7,050 nt of DNA from CAZTKP01 sp964614215 (lineage in GTDB: Bacteria > UBP6 > UBA1177). Each line of letters begins with the position of its first letter. Within the stretch, counting starts at the first letter, position 1. The DNA lies in assembly GCA_964614215.1 (NCBI GenBank), contig CAZTKP010000139.1, forward strand, positions 1 through 7,050. Reading direction: 5' to 3'. The notes under the pieces are model-generated. The model searched no databases. It worked only from the letters and a program-made list of their open reading frames with translations, and was not told the origin of the DNA. This document shows positions 1 to 6,981 of this stretch, in pieces. Made by a program: the position numbers and the translations under genes.

Positions 1-296
1 ATAACTTTGATCTCTCCGCGGTAGTCACTGTCGACAGTTCCCGGAGAATTGAGGACAAATAGTCCCTTTTTTGCTGCAAGTCCGCTTCTGCTTCTGACCT
101 GGATCTCAAAGCCTTTATCTATTTCAGGAAAAAGTCCTGTTCCGACCATTGCCCATGAACCGGGCTCGATTATCGTCTCTTCGTTTGCACGGATATCAAG
201 ACCCGAAGAGCCTTCTGTCTCGTAATGAGGAAGAACGGCTCCCGGGGCAAGTTTGAATTTTACTGAAGTCCTAGTGGTGTCTTGGTTTTCTGTCAC
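1..296 (-). CDS. dut: dUTP diphosphatase (dUTPase), 3' part beyond the window
   Basis: Hydrolyses dUTP to dUMP and pyrophosphate, keeping uracil out of DNA and supplying dUMP for thymidylate synthesis; cytosolic homotrimer in this family. The visible part reads VKFKLAPGAVLP, then trimeric-dUTPase motif 1 (SGLDIRA), motif 2 (RSRSG) and motif 3 (GTVDSDYRGE, with the catalytic Asp and uracil-stacking Tyr). Motifs 4 and 5 lie beyond the left edge. The start is uncertain. GTG at 296 has GGGAG eight bases upstream and gives 12 residues before the first strand. An in-frame ATG at 320 would add eight residues but has no Shine-Dalgarno. Both lie inside the 3' end of pnp, so the genes overlap by 26 or 50 bases and are probably translationally coupled. 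There is no start codon after the pnp stop that would keep the first strand. Function is sure; the exact start is not. Confidence 0.93.
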   Translation of the reverse strand, partial: MTENQDTTRTSVKFKLAPGAVLPHYETEGSSGLDIRANEETIIEPGSWAMVGTGLFPEIDKGFEIQVRSRSGLAAKKGLFVLNSPGTVDSDYRGEIKV

Positions 297-2508
297 GGTC
301 GTTTCTCCCGCCACGGTCATTTCTGTTGCCACTGTTTCTTGAAGAATTTCTTTCCTTCTTTCTTTCGGCAGCCATCTTTACCCAGTCTCTTTCGAAGTCA
401 CTTGGCTTCATGCTGAGCTTGAACTTTCCACCGAACTCAAGTTCTGTAACTATAACTTTAACAACATCACCCATCTTAATATGATCGGTAACATTCTCGA
501 CTCTTTCTTCAGAGATCTTGGAAATATGAAGAAGTCCTGTTGTTCCGGGCATGATCTCAACGAATGCGCCGTAATCTTCAATTCTGTTTACAGGGCCTTC
601 GTAGATCTTTCCAAGCTCAACACTGTCGGTAAAACCTTTGACCATCTTGATAGCTTCATCAAGAATTTCCTGATTGTCAGCAGCTATCTTAACCTGTCCG
701 TCCTGCTCAACTTCGATGTCGGCACCAGTCTTTTCAACGATAGATCTGATGTTCTTTCCACCGGTTCCGATAAGGTCTCTGATCTTATCAACTTCGATCT
801 CCATCTTATGAAGTTTGGGAGCGTTGGGATTAAGTTCTGAGCGGTGTGAGTTAATGGCTTTTTCCATCTCACCGATTATGTGCATTCTTCCGACCTTAGC
901 CTGAAGCATTGCTCTTTCCATAACCTCTTTGGGAAGACCGTTGATCTTTATATCCATCTGAATTGCAGTGATACCGTCTTTTGTTCCCGCAACCTTGAAA
1001 TCCATGTCGCCAAGATGATCTTCATCACCGAGAATATCAGAAAGAATAATGTAATCCTCTTCTTCTTTGATAAGTCCCATTGCGATACCTGCAACATGCT
1101 TTTTAAAAGGAACACCTGCATCCATAAGTGCCAGAGTTCCTGAGCAGATCGTCGCCTGTGAAGATGAACCGTTTGATTCAAATATCTCAGAAACAACTCT
1201 GATCGTATAAGGGAATTCATCTTTTGAAGGAATAACAGGCTTAAGAGCTCTTTCAGCAAGATTTCCGTGTCCGAGCTCTCTTCTTCCCGGAGCTCTCATT
1301 CTTCCGACTTCACCAACTGAAAATGACGGAAAGTTGTAATGAAGCATGAAGTTCCTGCTGCCTTCTTCTGTGACTGTATCAACTCTCTGCTCATCATGTC
1401 CGATACCCAGAGTGATCGTTCCCAGAGACTGTGTTTCACCTCTTGTGAAAACTGCTGAGCCATGAACTTTCGGAAGAACTGAAAGATCGATAGTAATAGG
1501 ACGGATAGTTGTAAGATCTCTTCCGTCAATTCTCTTTCCATCTTTTGTGATGAAACTACGCATTCTTGTCTTAAGCGCACCTTCAAAAAATACTTTTGCT
1601 CTCTTTTCAATGAGTGAAAGATCATCTTCGTTTTCAAATCCTGAACCTTTCTGTGCAGCTTCAAGAGTTTTCTCAACAACCTTGTCCTTCACTTCCTTTA
1701 CAAACTTATATCTGGGAAGCTTTTCAGCGATCTTAAGAGCCTTTTCAAGGTCTTTCTTTGCAGTCTTTTCTACAAAAGCCTTAAGTTTTTCATCAACTTT
1801 CTTAACAACTTCCTTTCTCTTTTCAGGGTTCACTTTCTTTGCGAGAGCTTCCTGAGCATCAAGGAGCGGCTGAATTGCCTGATGACCCTTTTCAAGAGCT
1901 TCCATGATCTCTTCTTCTGTTGCCTCATTTGCTTCACCCTCGACCATAACGATAGAGTTGCGATCTCCGGCCATAACTATATCAAGCTTATACTCGGCAT
2001 CGTTATCTATCGGAGGATTAATTATGAACTCTTCGCCTTTTTTAACGATATTACATGCCGCGATCGGTCCCTCAAAAGGAATATCTGAAACCATAAGTAC
2101 TGCAGAAGCACATGTTACTGCAAGAACTTTCGGGTTGCATTCAGAGTCATAGCTCAGAAGTGTTGAAAGCACCTGAGTCTCATTCTTAAACCAGTCAGGG
2201 AAAAGCGGTCTTATCGGTCTGTCGATCAGTCTGGCTGTAAGCTTTTCGCCAATGCTGGGCTGAGATTCTCTTTTAAGAAATCCACCGGGATACCTTCCGG
2301 CTGCGTAAAATTTTTCAATGTAGTCTACTGTAAGTGGAAAGAAATCCAATCCTTCCGGAACATCGTCTTTTGAAGCGACAACGGTTGTCATAAGGACTGT
2401 TCCACCATAAGTACACCAGATAGATCCGTCGGCCTGTTTTGCATAACGGCCTGTTTCAAATGTCAGTTCCTTTCCTTCAAAAGTAATAGTTTCTTTAATG
2501 TGATTCAT
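271..2508 (-). CDS. pnp: polyribonucleotide nucleotidyltransferase (PNPase)
   Basis: Processive 3'-to-5' phosphorolytic exoribonuclease that degrades RNA to nucleoside diphosphates; cytosolic homotrimer, often part of a degradosome. The 745 residues show the full family order: RNase PH-like domain 1 (about 12-145), a Lys-rich alpha-helical linker (about 150-305), catalytic RNase PH-like domain 2 (about 325-545), a KH domain (about 566-625, GTGG loop at 581-584) and an S1 domain (about 632-700). Catalytic-site residues are present: Arg409/Arg410, the phosphate-binding serines 448-450 in SNGSSSQAT, Asp497, Asp503 and Lys505 in GDEDHLGDMDFK. The C-terminus (about 711-745) is an Arg/Asn/Asp/Gly-rich basic tail, probably disordered and RNA-contacting. 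The ATG at 2508 follows AAGAGG at short spacing. The gene lies 77 bases after rpsO with no clear promoter of its own, and its last codons overlap dut. Confidence 0.98.
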   Translation of the reverse strand: MNHIKETITFEGKELTFETGRYAKQADGSIWCTYGGTVLMTTVVASKDDVPEGLDFFPLTVDYIEKFYAAGRYPGGFLKRESQPSIGEKLTARLIDRPIRPLFPDWFKNETQVLSTLLSYDSECNPKVLAVTCASAVLMVSDIPFEGPIAACNIVKKGEEFIINPPIDNDAEYKLDIVMAGDRNSIVMVEGEANEATEEEIMEALEKGHQAIQPLLDAQEALAKKVNPEKRKEVVKKVDEKLKAFVEKTAKKDLEKALKIAEKLPRYKFVKEVKDKVVEKTLEAAQKGSGFENEDDLSLIEKRAKVFFEGALKTRMRSFITKDGKRIDGRDLTTIRPITIDLSVLPKVHGSAVFTRGETQSLGTITLGIGHDEQRVDTVTEEGSRNFMLHYNFPSFSVGEVGRMRAPGRRELGHGNLAERALKPVIPSKDEFPYTIRVVSEIFESNGSSSQATICSGTLALMDAGVPFKKHVAGIAMGLIKEEEDYIILSDILGDEDHLGDMDFKVAGTKDGITAIQMDIKINGLPKEVMERAMLQAKVGRMHIIGEMEKAINSHRSELNPNAPKLHKMEIEVDKIRDLIGTGGKNIRSIVEKTGADIEVEQDGQVKIAADNQEILDEAIKMVKGFTDSVELGKIYEGPVNRIEDYGAFVEIMPGTTGLLHISKISEERVENVTDHIKMGDVVKVIVTELEFGGKFKLSMKPSDFERDWVKMAAERKKERNSSRNSGNRNDRGGRNDRDRKPRHH
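292..324 (-). repeat. 18-nt-period tandem duplication in the pnp/dut overlap
   Basis: Two near-identical 15-base units lie at 310-324 and 292-306, matching at 13 of 15 positions, with an 18-base period. On the minus strand they read AGAAAYGACCGTGRC. In the pnp frame they give the paired hexapeptides RNDRGG and RNDRDR; in the dut frame they give MTVAGE and TTVTEN. Because the period is a multiple of three, the duplication leaves both frames intact. The two candidate dut starts (ATG 320 and GTG 296) fall in different units. Confidence 0.7.
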
Positions 2509-2567
2509 TGTTCCTCTTTTTTTATATGATTATTTCGTGGTTTGTAAGTGAAAAATAGAAAAATTCT

Positions 2568-2584
2568 TCGAAAATTCTTTTCGA
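2568..2584 (-). promoter_or_regulatory. small hairpin in the rpsO-pnp gap
   Basis: Perfect 7-bp inverted repeat (TCGAAAA, 3-base loop, TTTTCGA) starting one base after the rpsO stop, followed on the transcript by an AT-rich stretch with short U-runs. It is too weak (two G-C pairs) to be a confident terminator. In other bacteria this gap carries processing or stability hairpins for pnp mRNA; that role here is inference from position only. Confidence 0.3.
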
Positions 2585-2585
2585 C

Positions 2586-2852
2586 TTATTTACGAAGTCC
2601 AAGTTCTTTGATAAGTGATGCATATCTGCTGAAATCCTTGCCCTTGAGGTATTTGAGAAGCTTCTGTCTTCTGCCGACCATCTTTAAAAGGCCAAGTCTT
2701 GAGTGATTGTCTTTTTTATGCTTCTTAAAATGATCTGTAAGTATATTTATTTTCTCTGTAAGAAGTGCAACCTGCACTTCAGGTGATCCTGTATCTCTTT
2801 CCTGTGTTTTAAACTTATCAATAACACCCTGTTTTCTCTCTCTGTCGAGCAT
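2586..2852 (-). CDS. rpsO: 30S ribosomal protein S15
   Basis: Primary-binding protein of the small-subunit platform; it binds the helix 20/21/22 junction of 16S rRNA and is needed for S6/S18 joining. The 88 residues match the usual length. The signature region is clear: DTGSPEVQVALLTEKI from residue 20 and HKKDNHSRLGLL from residue 45, with the rRNA-contacting His41, His45, Asp48 and Ser51 conserved, and a basic second half (GRRQKLLKYLKGKD). The ATG at 2852 has AAGGAG seven bases upstream. It is the first gene of a likely rpsO-pnp-dut operon with a strong promoter about 40 bases upstream. S15 represses its own translation in several bacteria through mRNA structure; I do not see a recognisable S15 site in the short leader. 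Confidence 0.99.
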   Translation of the reverse strand: MLDRERKQGVIDKFKTQERDTGSPEVQVALLTEKINILTDHFKKHKKDNHSRLGLLKMVGRRQKLLKYLKGKDFSRYASLIKELGLRK

Positions 2853-2894
2853 TCTTTTACTCCTTCAAAGTTAACGATACAAAAAACTTCGGGG

Positions 2895-2922
2895 ATTATA
2901 TTAGAGAAGGCGGCAAAGTCAA
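2895..2922 (-). promoter_or_regulatory. sigma70-type promoter for rpsO-pnp-dut
   Basis: Minus strand shows -35 TTGACT (2922-2917), a 16-base spacer and a perfect -10 TATAAT (2900-2895). A start near 2888 would leave a leader of about 36 bases before the rpsO ATG. This is one of the two best promoters in the window, fitting a highly expressed ribosomal operon. Confidence 0.8.
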
Positions 2923-2937
2923 TTTATTTTGTTGCCG
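2911..2937. repeat. inverted repeat flanking the rpsO -35 element
   Basis: Plus strand CGGCAA at 2911-2916 and TTGCCG at 2932-2937 are exact reverse complements separated by 15 bases, centre to centre 21 bp (two helical turns), with the -35 hexamer directly against one arm. A further TGCCGA lies at 2949-2954. It could be an operator or chance; there is no independent evidence for a regulator. Confidence 0.35.
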
Positions 2938-2970
2938 ACAATGGTTTCTGCCGATTATTCCCAATAAATT

Positions 2971-2989
2971 CAAGCCCTTCCCGGACTCG
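2971..2989 (-). terminator. weak hairpin after guaB
   Basis: Immediately after the guaB stop the transcript can form CGAGTCC / GGGCTTG (7 pairs, two of them G-U) around a GGGAA loop. It is followed by AATTTATTGGG rather than a U-run, so it is at best a weak or non-canonical terminator. Confidence 0.25.
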
Positions 2990-2993
2990 CTTT

Positions 2994-4460
2994 TTATCTG
3001 TCAGACTTGTAGTTCGGAGCCTCTTTTGTAATTATCACATCATGAACGTGACTTTCTCTATATCCGGCATTTGTTATCTGAATAAATTCAGCGTTTTTTC
3101 TTAAAGTTTCAATATCAGGCGCTCCAAGATACCCGAGTCCGGACCTCAGCCCCCCTGAAAGCTGATAAAGTGTATCGGAAAGAGAACCTTTATGTGCAAC
3201 TCTTCCCTCAATACCTTCAGGAACAAACTTCTGATCTTCTACGACATTATCCTGAAAGTACCTGTCCTTACTTCCCTTTTTCATTGCACCCAGAGATCCC
3301 ATTCCCCTGTACATTTTATATGAACGGCCCTGATAGAGCACTGTCTCTCCGGGAGCTTCGGTAGTTCCGGCGAACATGCTTCCGAGCATAACGGCATCTG
3401 CTCCGGCAGAAATAGCCTTCACAATATCTCCGGAGTATTTTATACCGCCGTCGGCAATGAATGTTTTCCCCCATTTTCTGGCAACAGGAGCAACGTTCAT
3501 AACTGCTGAAAGCTGAGGATAACCGACACCGGCTACAACTCTTGTTGTACAGATGGAACCAGGCCCGATGCCGACTTTAACGACATCTGCACCTGCTTTA
3601 TAAAGATCGTCCGCCGCTTCGGCTGTAACAATATTTCCTGCAACAATAGCAACATCCTCGTAATTTTTTCTAAACTCCTTAACTGCATCAAGAACATTTT
3701 TGGAATGACCGTGTGCAGAATCAATAACCAGCATATCAACACCCGCCTTCACAAGCGCATCGGCCCTTTCAAACCCTGCTTTTGCGGGGCTTACTGCAGC
3801 GGCGACAAGAAGTCTTCCCAGCGAATCTTTCGCGGCATTGGGAAATTTTTCCTGATTTTCAATATCACGGGTTGTGATAAGGCCGGCAAGTCCGCCCTCA
3901 CTGTCAACGACAAGAAGTTTTTCTATTCTGTGCTCATGCATCAGTTTCTTAGCTTCGTTTAACGGGAAATTCTCCTTTACGGTAACGAGCTTTTTTGTCA
4001 TAAGCTCCCCGACTTTCTTTGTGAGATCCGTTTCAAACCTGAGATCCCTGTTGGTAATGATCCCGACAAGTTTATTCTCGTCAATAACCGGAATTCCCGA
4101 GATCTTGTTTTCTCTCATCAGGTCAAGAGCATCAAGGATCATAGCGTTAGGTGAGATCGTGAAAGGATTTGTAATTACACCGCTTTCCGACCTTTTCACC
4201 ATTTTGACCATCTTGGCCTGCTGTTCTACAGTCATATTTTTATGAATTACACCTATCCCGCCGTGTCTGGCCATAACTATTGCCGTATCAACTTCGGTAA
4301 CAGTATCCATCGCGGCACTCATCAACGGAGTATTGAGGGTTATCCTGTCGGTAAGTTTTGAAGAAATATCCACTTCATGAGGCAATATTTCGGAATGGTG
4401 AGGAACCAGAAGAACGTCGTCAAAGGTTAAAGCAGTTTGAATTTTTTTCTCAGCATCCAT
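2994..4460 (-). CDS. guaB: inosine-5'-monophosphate dehydrogenase
   Basis: Oxidises IMP to XMP with NAD+, the committed step of guanine nucleotide synthesis; cytosolic tetramer or octamer. The 488 residues equal the E. coli length. A TIM barrel is interrupted by a CBS pair (about 93-147 and 150-205). Active-site elements are visible: Asp247 in VIDSAHG, the loop GIGPGSICTTR with catalytic Cys304, Asp337 in ADGGI, the YRGMGSLGAM segment (384-393) and the mobile-flap Arg400-Tyr401 pair. The flap reads EGRVAHKG where many homologues have EGRVPYKG. The ATG at 4460 has GGAGG five bases upstream. An in-frame ATG at 4472 would put that Shine-Dalgarno inside the gene and has none of its own, so it is rejected. 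It is transcribed from its own promoter; no guaA lies next to it in this window, and the short leader (about 30 bases) leaves no room for a purine riboswitch. Confidence 0.98.
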   Translation of the reverse strand: MDAEKKIQTALTFDDVLLVPHHSEILPHEVDISSKLTDRITLNTPLMSAAMDTVTEVDTAIVMARHGGIGVIHKNMTVEQQAKMVKMVKRSESGVITNPFTISPNAMILDALDLMRENKISGIPVIDENKLVGIITNRDLRFETDLTKKVGELMTKKLVTVKENFPLNEAKKLMHEHRIEKLLVVDSEGGLAGLITTRDIENQEKFPNAAKDSLGRLLVAAAVSPAKAGFERADALVKAGVDMLVIDSAHGHSKNVLDAVKEFRKNYEDVAIVAGNIVTAEAADDLYKAGADVVKVGIGPGSICTTRVVAGVGYPQLSAVMNVAPVARKWGKTFIADGGIKYSGDIVKAISAGADAVMLGSMFAGTTEAPGETVLYQGRSYKMYRGMGSLGAMKKGSKDRYFQDNVVEDQKFVPEGIEGRVAHKGSLSDTLYQLSGGLRSGLGYLGAPDIETLRKNAEFIQITNAGYRESHVHDVIITKEAPNYKSDR

Positions 4461-4496
4461 AGTTACCTCCATTTAAATAAACATTGAATTGTGGCT

Positions 4497-4524
4497 ATTT
4501 TAATGTTTGGCACTTCATTGTCAA
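4497..4524 (-). promoter_or_regulatory. sigma70-type promoter for guaB
   Basis: Minus strand shows a consensus -35 TTGACA (4524-4519), a 16-base spacer and -10 TAAAAT (4502-4497, five of six to consensus). A start near 4490 gives a leader of about 30 bases. About 20 bases upstream lies the palindrome GTTAA-N3-TTAAC (4545-4557), overlapping AACATGTT (4540-4547). These could be operator or UP-element-like sequence, but both are short and AT-rich. Confidence 0.75.
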
Positions 4525-4605
4525 GCAATAAAGAGACGCAACATGTTAATTTTTAACCAATAAATTCAAATAGTTGTCATACGGGATGTTTTTTATGGTG
4601 AAGTT

Positions 4606-5919
4606 TTATTCAGAATCTTCTTCCAGATCTGCCTCTAATTCCTCTTTTGTGAGCTTTCTTATCTCAACTTTCACTATATGTCTTTCGTTGCTTTCGACAA
4701 CTGAAAATTCGTGTCCATGATACTTCATTTTGAAACCGACTTCCGGAACACTTCCAACCTCACTGACAATAAAACCGCCGAGAGAGTTGTAGTCACCGTC
4801 TTCAGGGATCTCTATTTCAAGCTCCTCTTCAAGGTCTCCGATCGAAATATGGGCCGATACAAGATTTACACCTTCTCTGAGAGGAATTATAAGATCGTCT
4901 TCCTTATCATCCTCATCTTTTATATCGCCTACAAGCTCCTCGATAATATCTTCGAGGGTGATTATTCCCGCCGTACCGCCGAATTCATCGACAACTATCG
5001 CCATATGTGTCTCTCCGGCCTGCATGGTCTTGAGAGTCTCATTTATCTTCTGTGTCTCAGGAACATAGTTGACCTTTTCTCTGATGATCGTGCCTATGGT
5101 GTCTTCTGTGTTAAGATCTTTTTTTGAAAGAAGTCCGACGAGGTCCTTCGCATAGAGAATTCCCTTGATATTATCAACAGAATCATCATAGACCGGAATT
5201 CTGCTGTGGCCCCATTCCTCAATTTTTCCAAGTGTTTCCGCGATAGTGGTATCTGCCTCAAGAAAATGAGAATCCGTTCTGGGAGTCATGATCTCTTTAA
5301 CGAGTGTATCTTTGAATTCGATAACACTTGTGAGAAGATCTCCCTGTTCTTCCTGTTCAAAGATCCCTTTATCACTGCCTTGTTTTATGATGTATTCGAT
5401 GTCCGTCTGAGTTAGACCGGAACTTTTATTATCTCCTCCCATGACCCTGACAAGTCTTTTGGCAAAATGCGAAAGGATCCAGGAAAAAGGAAAGATGATC
5501 CATGAAAGCAGTCTGTAGACAAAAAGGGCAGGAACAACCCACCTTTCTGGTTTGACATTTGCAAAGGTCTTCGGCGTGATCTCTCCGAAGATCAGAACTG
5601 CGAGTGTCATTGCTGCAACAGCAACTGCATCGGCCACCGCTGCACCGTACTCTATAAAGAAGTAATAGGCGATCTTGCCTGAAAGAAGCGCCCCGAGAAT
5701 GTTAACAATGTTGTTTCCGATAAGTATCGAAGATAAGATCTGGCTGGGGTCCTTGCTCCATTTCTTAAGAACAGGCGCGATGAACTTCCACTTTTCTCTA
5801 AGATCGGATGATTTAATATCCGATAAAGCTGTCAAAGCTGTTTCTGTTCCGCTGAAATATGCACTGATCAGAATGCAAAGGATAACCCCCACCAACTCGA
5901 ACGCAGGGAACGATTCCAA
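4606..5919 (-). CDS. CNNM/CorC-family (DUF21, CBS pair) membrane protein, probable divalent-cation transporter
   Basis: Family members (CorB/CorC, MpfA, CNNM) are linked to Mg2+ or Co2+ efflux at the inner membrane; the substrate here is not visible. With the chosen start it has 437 residues. A DUF21 domain (about 5-180) carries four hydrophobic segments (about 7-27, 60-85, 93-112, 128-150) and the family motifs SGTETAL, IGNNIVNI and GEITPKTFA. Two CBS domains follow (about 207-265, opening EIMTPRTD, and 278-330, with VDEFGGTAGIITLEDIIEE), then an acidic linker (DIKDEDDKEDD) and a CorC_C domain (about 346-425, with DYNSLGGFI). No ATG lies near the N-terminus. TTG at 5919 sits nine bases after GGGAGG; the ATT just before it sits six bases after. 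A longer TTG at 5946 has no Shine-Dalgarno. It is separated from the LRR gene by about 150 AT-rich bases with no convincing promoter. Confidence 0.93.
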   Translation of the reverse strand: MESFPAFELVGVILCILISAYFSGTETALTALSDIKSSDLREKWKFIAPVLKKWSKDPSQILSSILIGNNIVNILGALLSGKIAYYFFIEYGAAVADAVAVAAMTLAVLIFGEITPKTFANVKPERWVVPALFVYRLLSWIIFPFSWILSHFAKRLVRVMGGDNKSSGLTQTDIEYIIKQGSDKGIFEQEEQGDLLTSVIEFKDTLVKEIMTPRTDSHFLEADTTIAETLGKIEEWGHSRIPVYDDSVDNIKGILYAKDLVGLLSKKDLNTEDTIGTIIREKVNYVPETQKINETLKTMQAGETHMAIVVDEFGGTAGIITLEDIIEELVGDIKDEDDKEDDLIIPLREGVNLVSAHISIGDLEEELEIEIPEDGDYNSLGGFIVSEVGSVPEVGFKMKYHGHEFSVVESNERHIVKVEIRKLTKEELEADLEEDSE

Positions 5920-5928
5920 AATGTTAGT

Positions 5929-5934
5929 CCTCCC
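5929..5934 (-). promoter_or_regulatory. Shine-Dalgarno deciding the start of the CorC-like gene
   Basis: GGGAGG on the minus strand is a strong ribosome-binding site with no ATG or GTG at usable spacing. Downstream in frame are ATT (5922-5920, six bases away) and TTG (5919-5917, nine bases away). It rules against the upstream TTG at 5946, which lies before it. Confidence 0.7.
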
Positions 5935-6071
5935 GAAAGTTAACAAATGACTGAAAATTTTTACATTTTTTGACTCTTTTTACAAATATTATTTCATTTT
6001 TAGTGCAATAATTTTCAAATCTACTGATATTTCAGGAACTTAATCGGCGGATAAAACAGAAGTTAAAGGCC

Positions 6072-6944
6072 TTATTTTCTCTGGATTTTCTTGCCCAGTA
6101 TTTTGCATCCTCTCTTTTCAAGTTCAGCAGCATTACTAAAATCAAGGATAGCGTTCATCTCTATATCAAGAACTTTCAGGTTAGGATGATCCTTAAGCGG
6201 AGCGAGATCTCTTATCTGGTTATCCTTTATATGGATCTCATCAAGCCATGTCATTTTTCCAAGAACGATAATGTCGTCTATCCTGTTCTTGTTTATGATA
6301 AGTTTTTTCAGGTTTTTAAGCGGCTCGAAATGAAATATGTCAATAACGGCATTGTCACTTATCGAAAGAAGCTCAAGAGAAGTTATCTTTGGAATTGAGG
6401 AAATGTCGCTGAGTCTGTTGCTGTCGAGATAAAGCTCTTTAAGTTTTGTCATCATTGAAAAATCGGGCATTCCCTGAATACCGTTGCGGCTCAGATCAAG
6501 TTTCTCAAGGTTGGGCAGCGTTTTCAGCGGTCTTATATCTCCGATGTAGTTCTTGTCGAGATAGAGTTTTTTAAGACCCGTGATCTTTGCGACCGGCTGA
6601 AGTTTTGTTATCTCGTTCTCCCCGAGATCAAGTTCAACAAGTTTCTGCAAACCGGGAAGCATCGAGATATCAGCGATCTTGTTCTTTCTCAGCTTCAACG
6701 TTGTGAGATTTGTTAACTTATCAATTCCTTTAAGACTTTCTATCTTCGTCTCACCGAAAGGATTGTCCTTTAAGCTCTGTTCCGTATTTGAACAGTCAAG
6801 AGTCGTTATCTCCTCAAAGTTCTTTTCGGTCTTCTTTATGCAGTTGACCAGAGTTTCATCCTCAAAAACACTGAAGTCCGGACCGCTTTTACACGAAACT
6901 GCGAACATCAGAACAGGAACGATAAGAAAAATCAGCTTTCTCAT
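6072..6944 (-). CDS. leucine-rich-repeat lipoprotein, function unknown
   Basis: The 290-residue protein starts with a lipoprotein signal: basic MRK, a hydrophobic core, then AVSC with lipidation at Cys18. The box has Ala rather than Leu at -3, which is tolerated. Lys follows the Cys; an outer-membrane or periplasm-facing location is inferred. Residues 23-73 form an N-terminal cap with Cys35 and Cys51, which may pair. Residues 74-271 are nine consecutive repeats of exactly 22 residues, pattern LxxLxxLxLxxNxIxDIxx, of the SDS22/internalin type, then a short basic C-terminal cap to residue 290. The ATG at 6944 has CTGGAG six bases upstream. An in-frame ATG at 7010 would bury the signal peptide behind 22 polar and aromatic residues and is rejected. 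Such repeats usually bind proteins; the partner is unknown. No enzymatic domain is present. Confidence 0.9.
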   Translation of the reverse strand: MRKLIFLIVPVLMFAVSCKSGPDFSVFEDETLVNCIKKTEKNFEEITTLDCSNTEQSLKDNPFGETKIESLKGIDKLTNLTTLKLRKNKIADISMLPGLQKLVELDLGENEITKLQPVAKITGLKKLYLDKNYIGDIRPLKTLPNLEKLDLSRNGIQGMPDFSMMTKLKELYLDSNRLSDISSIPKITSLELLSISDNAVIDIFHFEPLKNLKKLIINKNRIDDIIVLGKMTWLDEIHIKDNQIRDLAPLKDHPNLKVLDIEMNAILDFSNAAELEKRGCKILGKKIQRK

Positions 6945-6981
6945 TTGTTTCTCCAGAGTAATTATCACCAAACGCCACGAA

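Noticed and set aside
684..1679. Minus-strand open frames within pnp in another frame (684-872, 948-1259, 1296-1679)
   Set aside because: Frame-shifted shadows of pnp with no conserved motifs or ribosome-binding sites.
481..2152. Several plus-strand open frames (481-840, 880-1143, 1547-1855, 1882-2088, 1904-2152) opposite pnp
   Set aside because: All lie wholly inside the unambiguous pnp reading frame, encode low-complexity or Cys/Phe/Ser-rich peptides with no domain signature, and overlap one another.
3170..4245. Open frames on both strands within guaB
   Set aside because: The intact 488-residue GuaB frame explains the sequence; these are shadows.
4461..4472. Upstream ATG (4472) for guaB
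   Set aside because: The GGAGG lies between it and the ATG at 4460, and starting at 4460 gives the standard 488 residues.
4461..4605. Possible purine riboswitch or attenuator before guaB
   Set aside because: The promoter leaves only about 30 bases of leader, too short for an aptamer, and no terminator stem is present.
4711..5950. Plus-strand frames of 69-138 residues opposite the CorC-like gene
   Set aside because: Antisense to a protein with all family motifs intact; no domain features of their own.
5970..5992. Plus-strand TTGACT with TATTAT in the gap upstream of the CorC-like gene
   Set aside because: The 11-base spacer is too short for a sigma70 promoter and no plus-strand gene follows.
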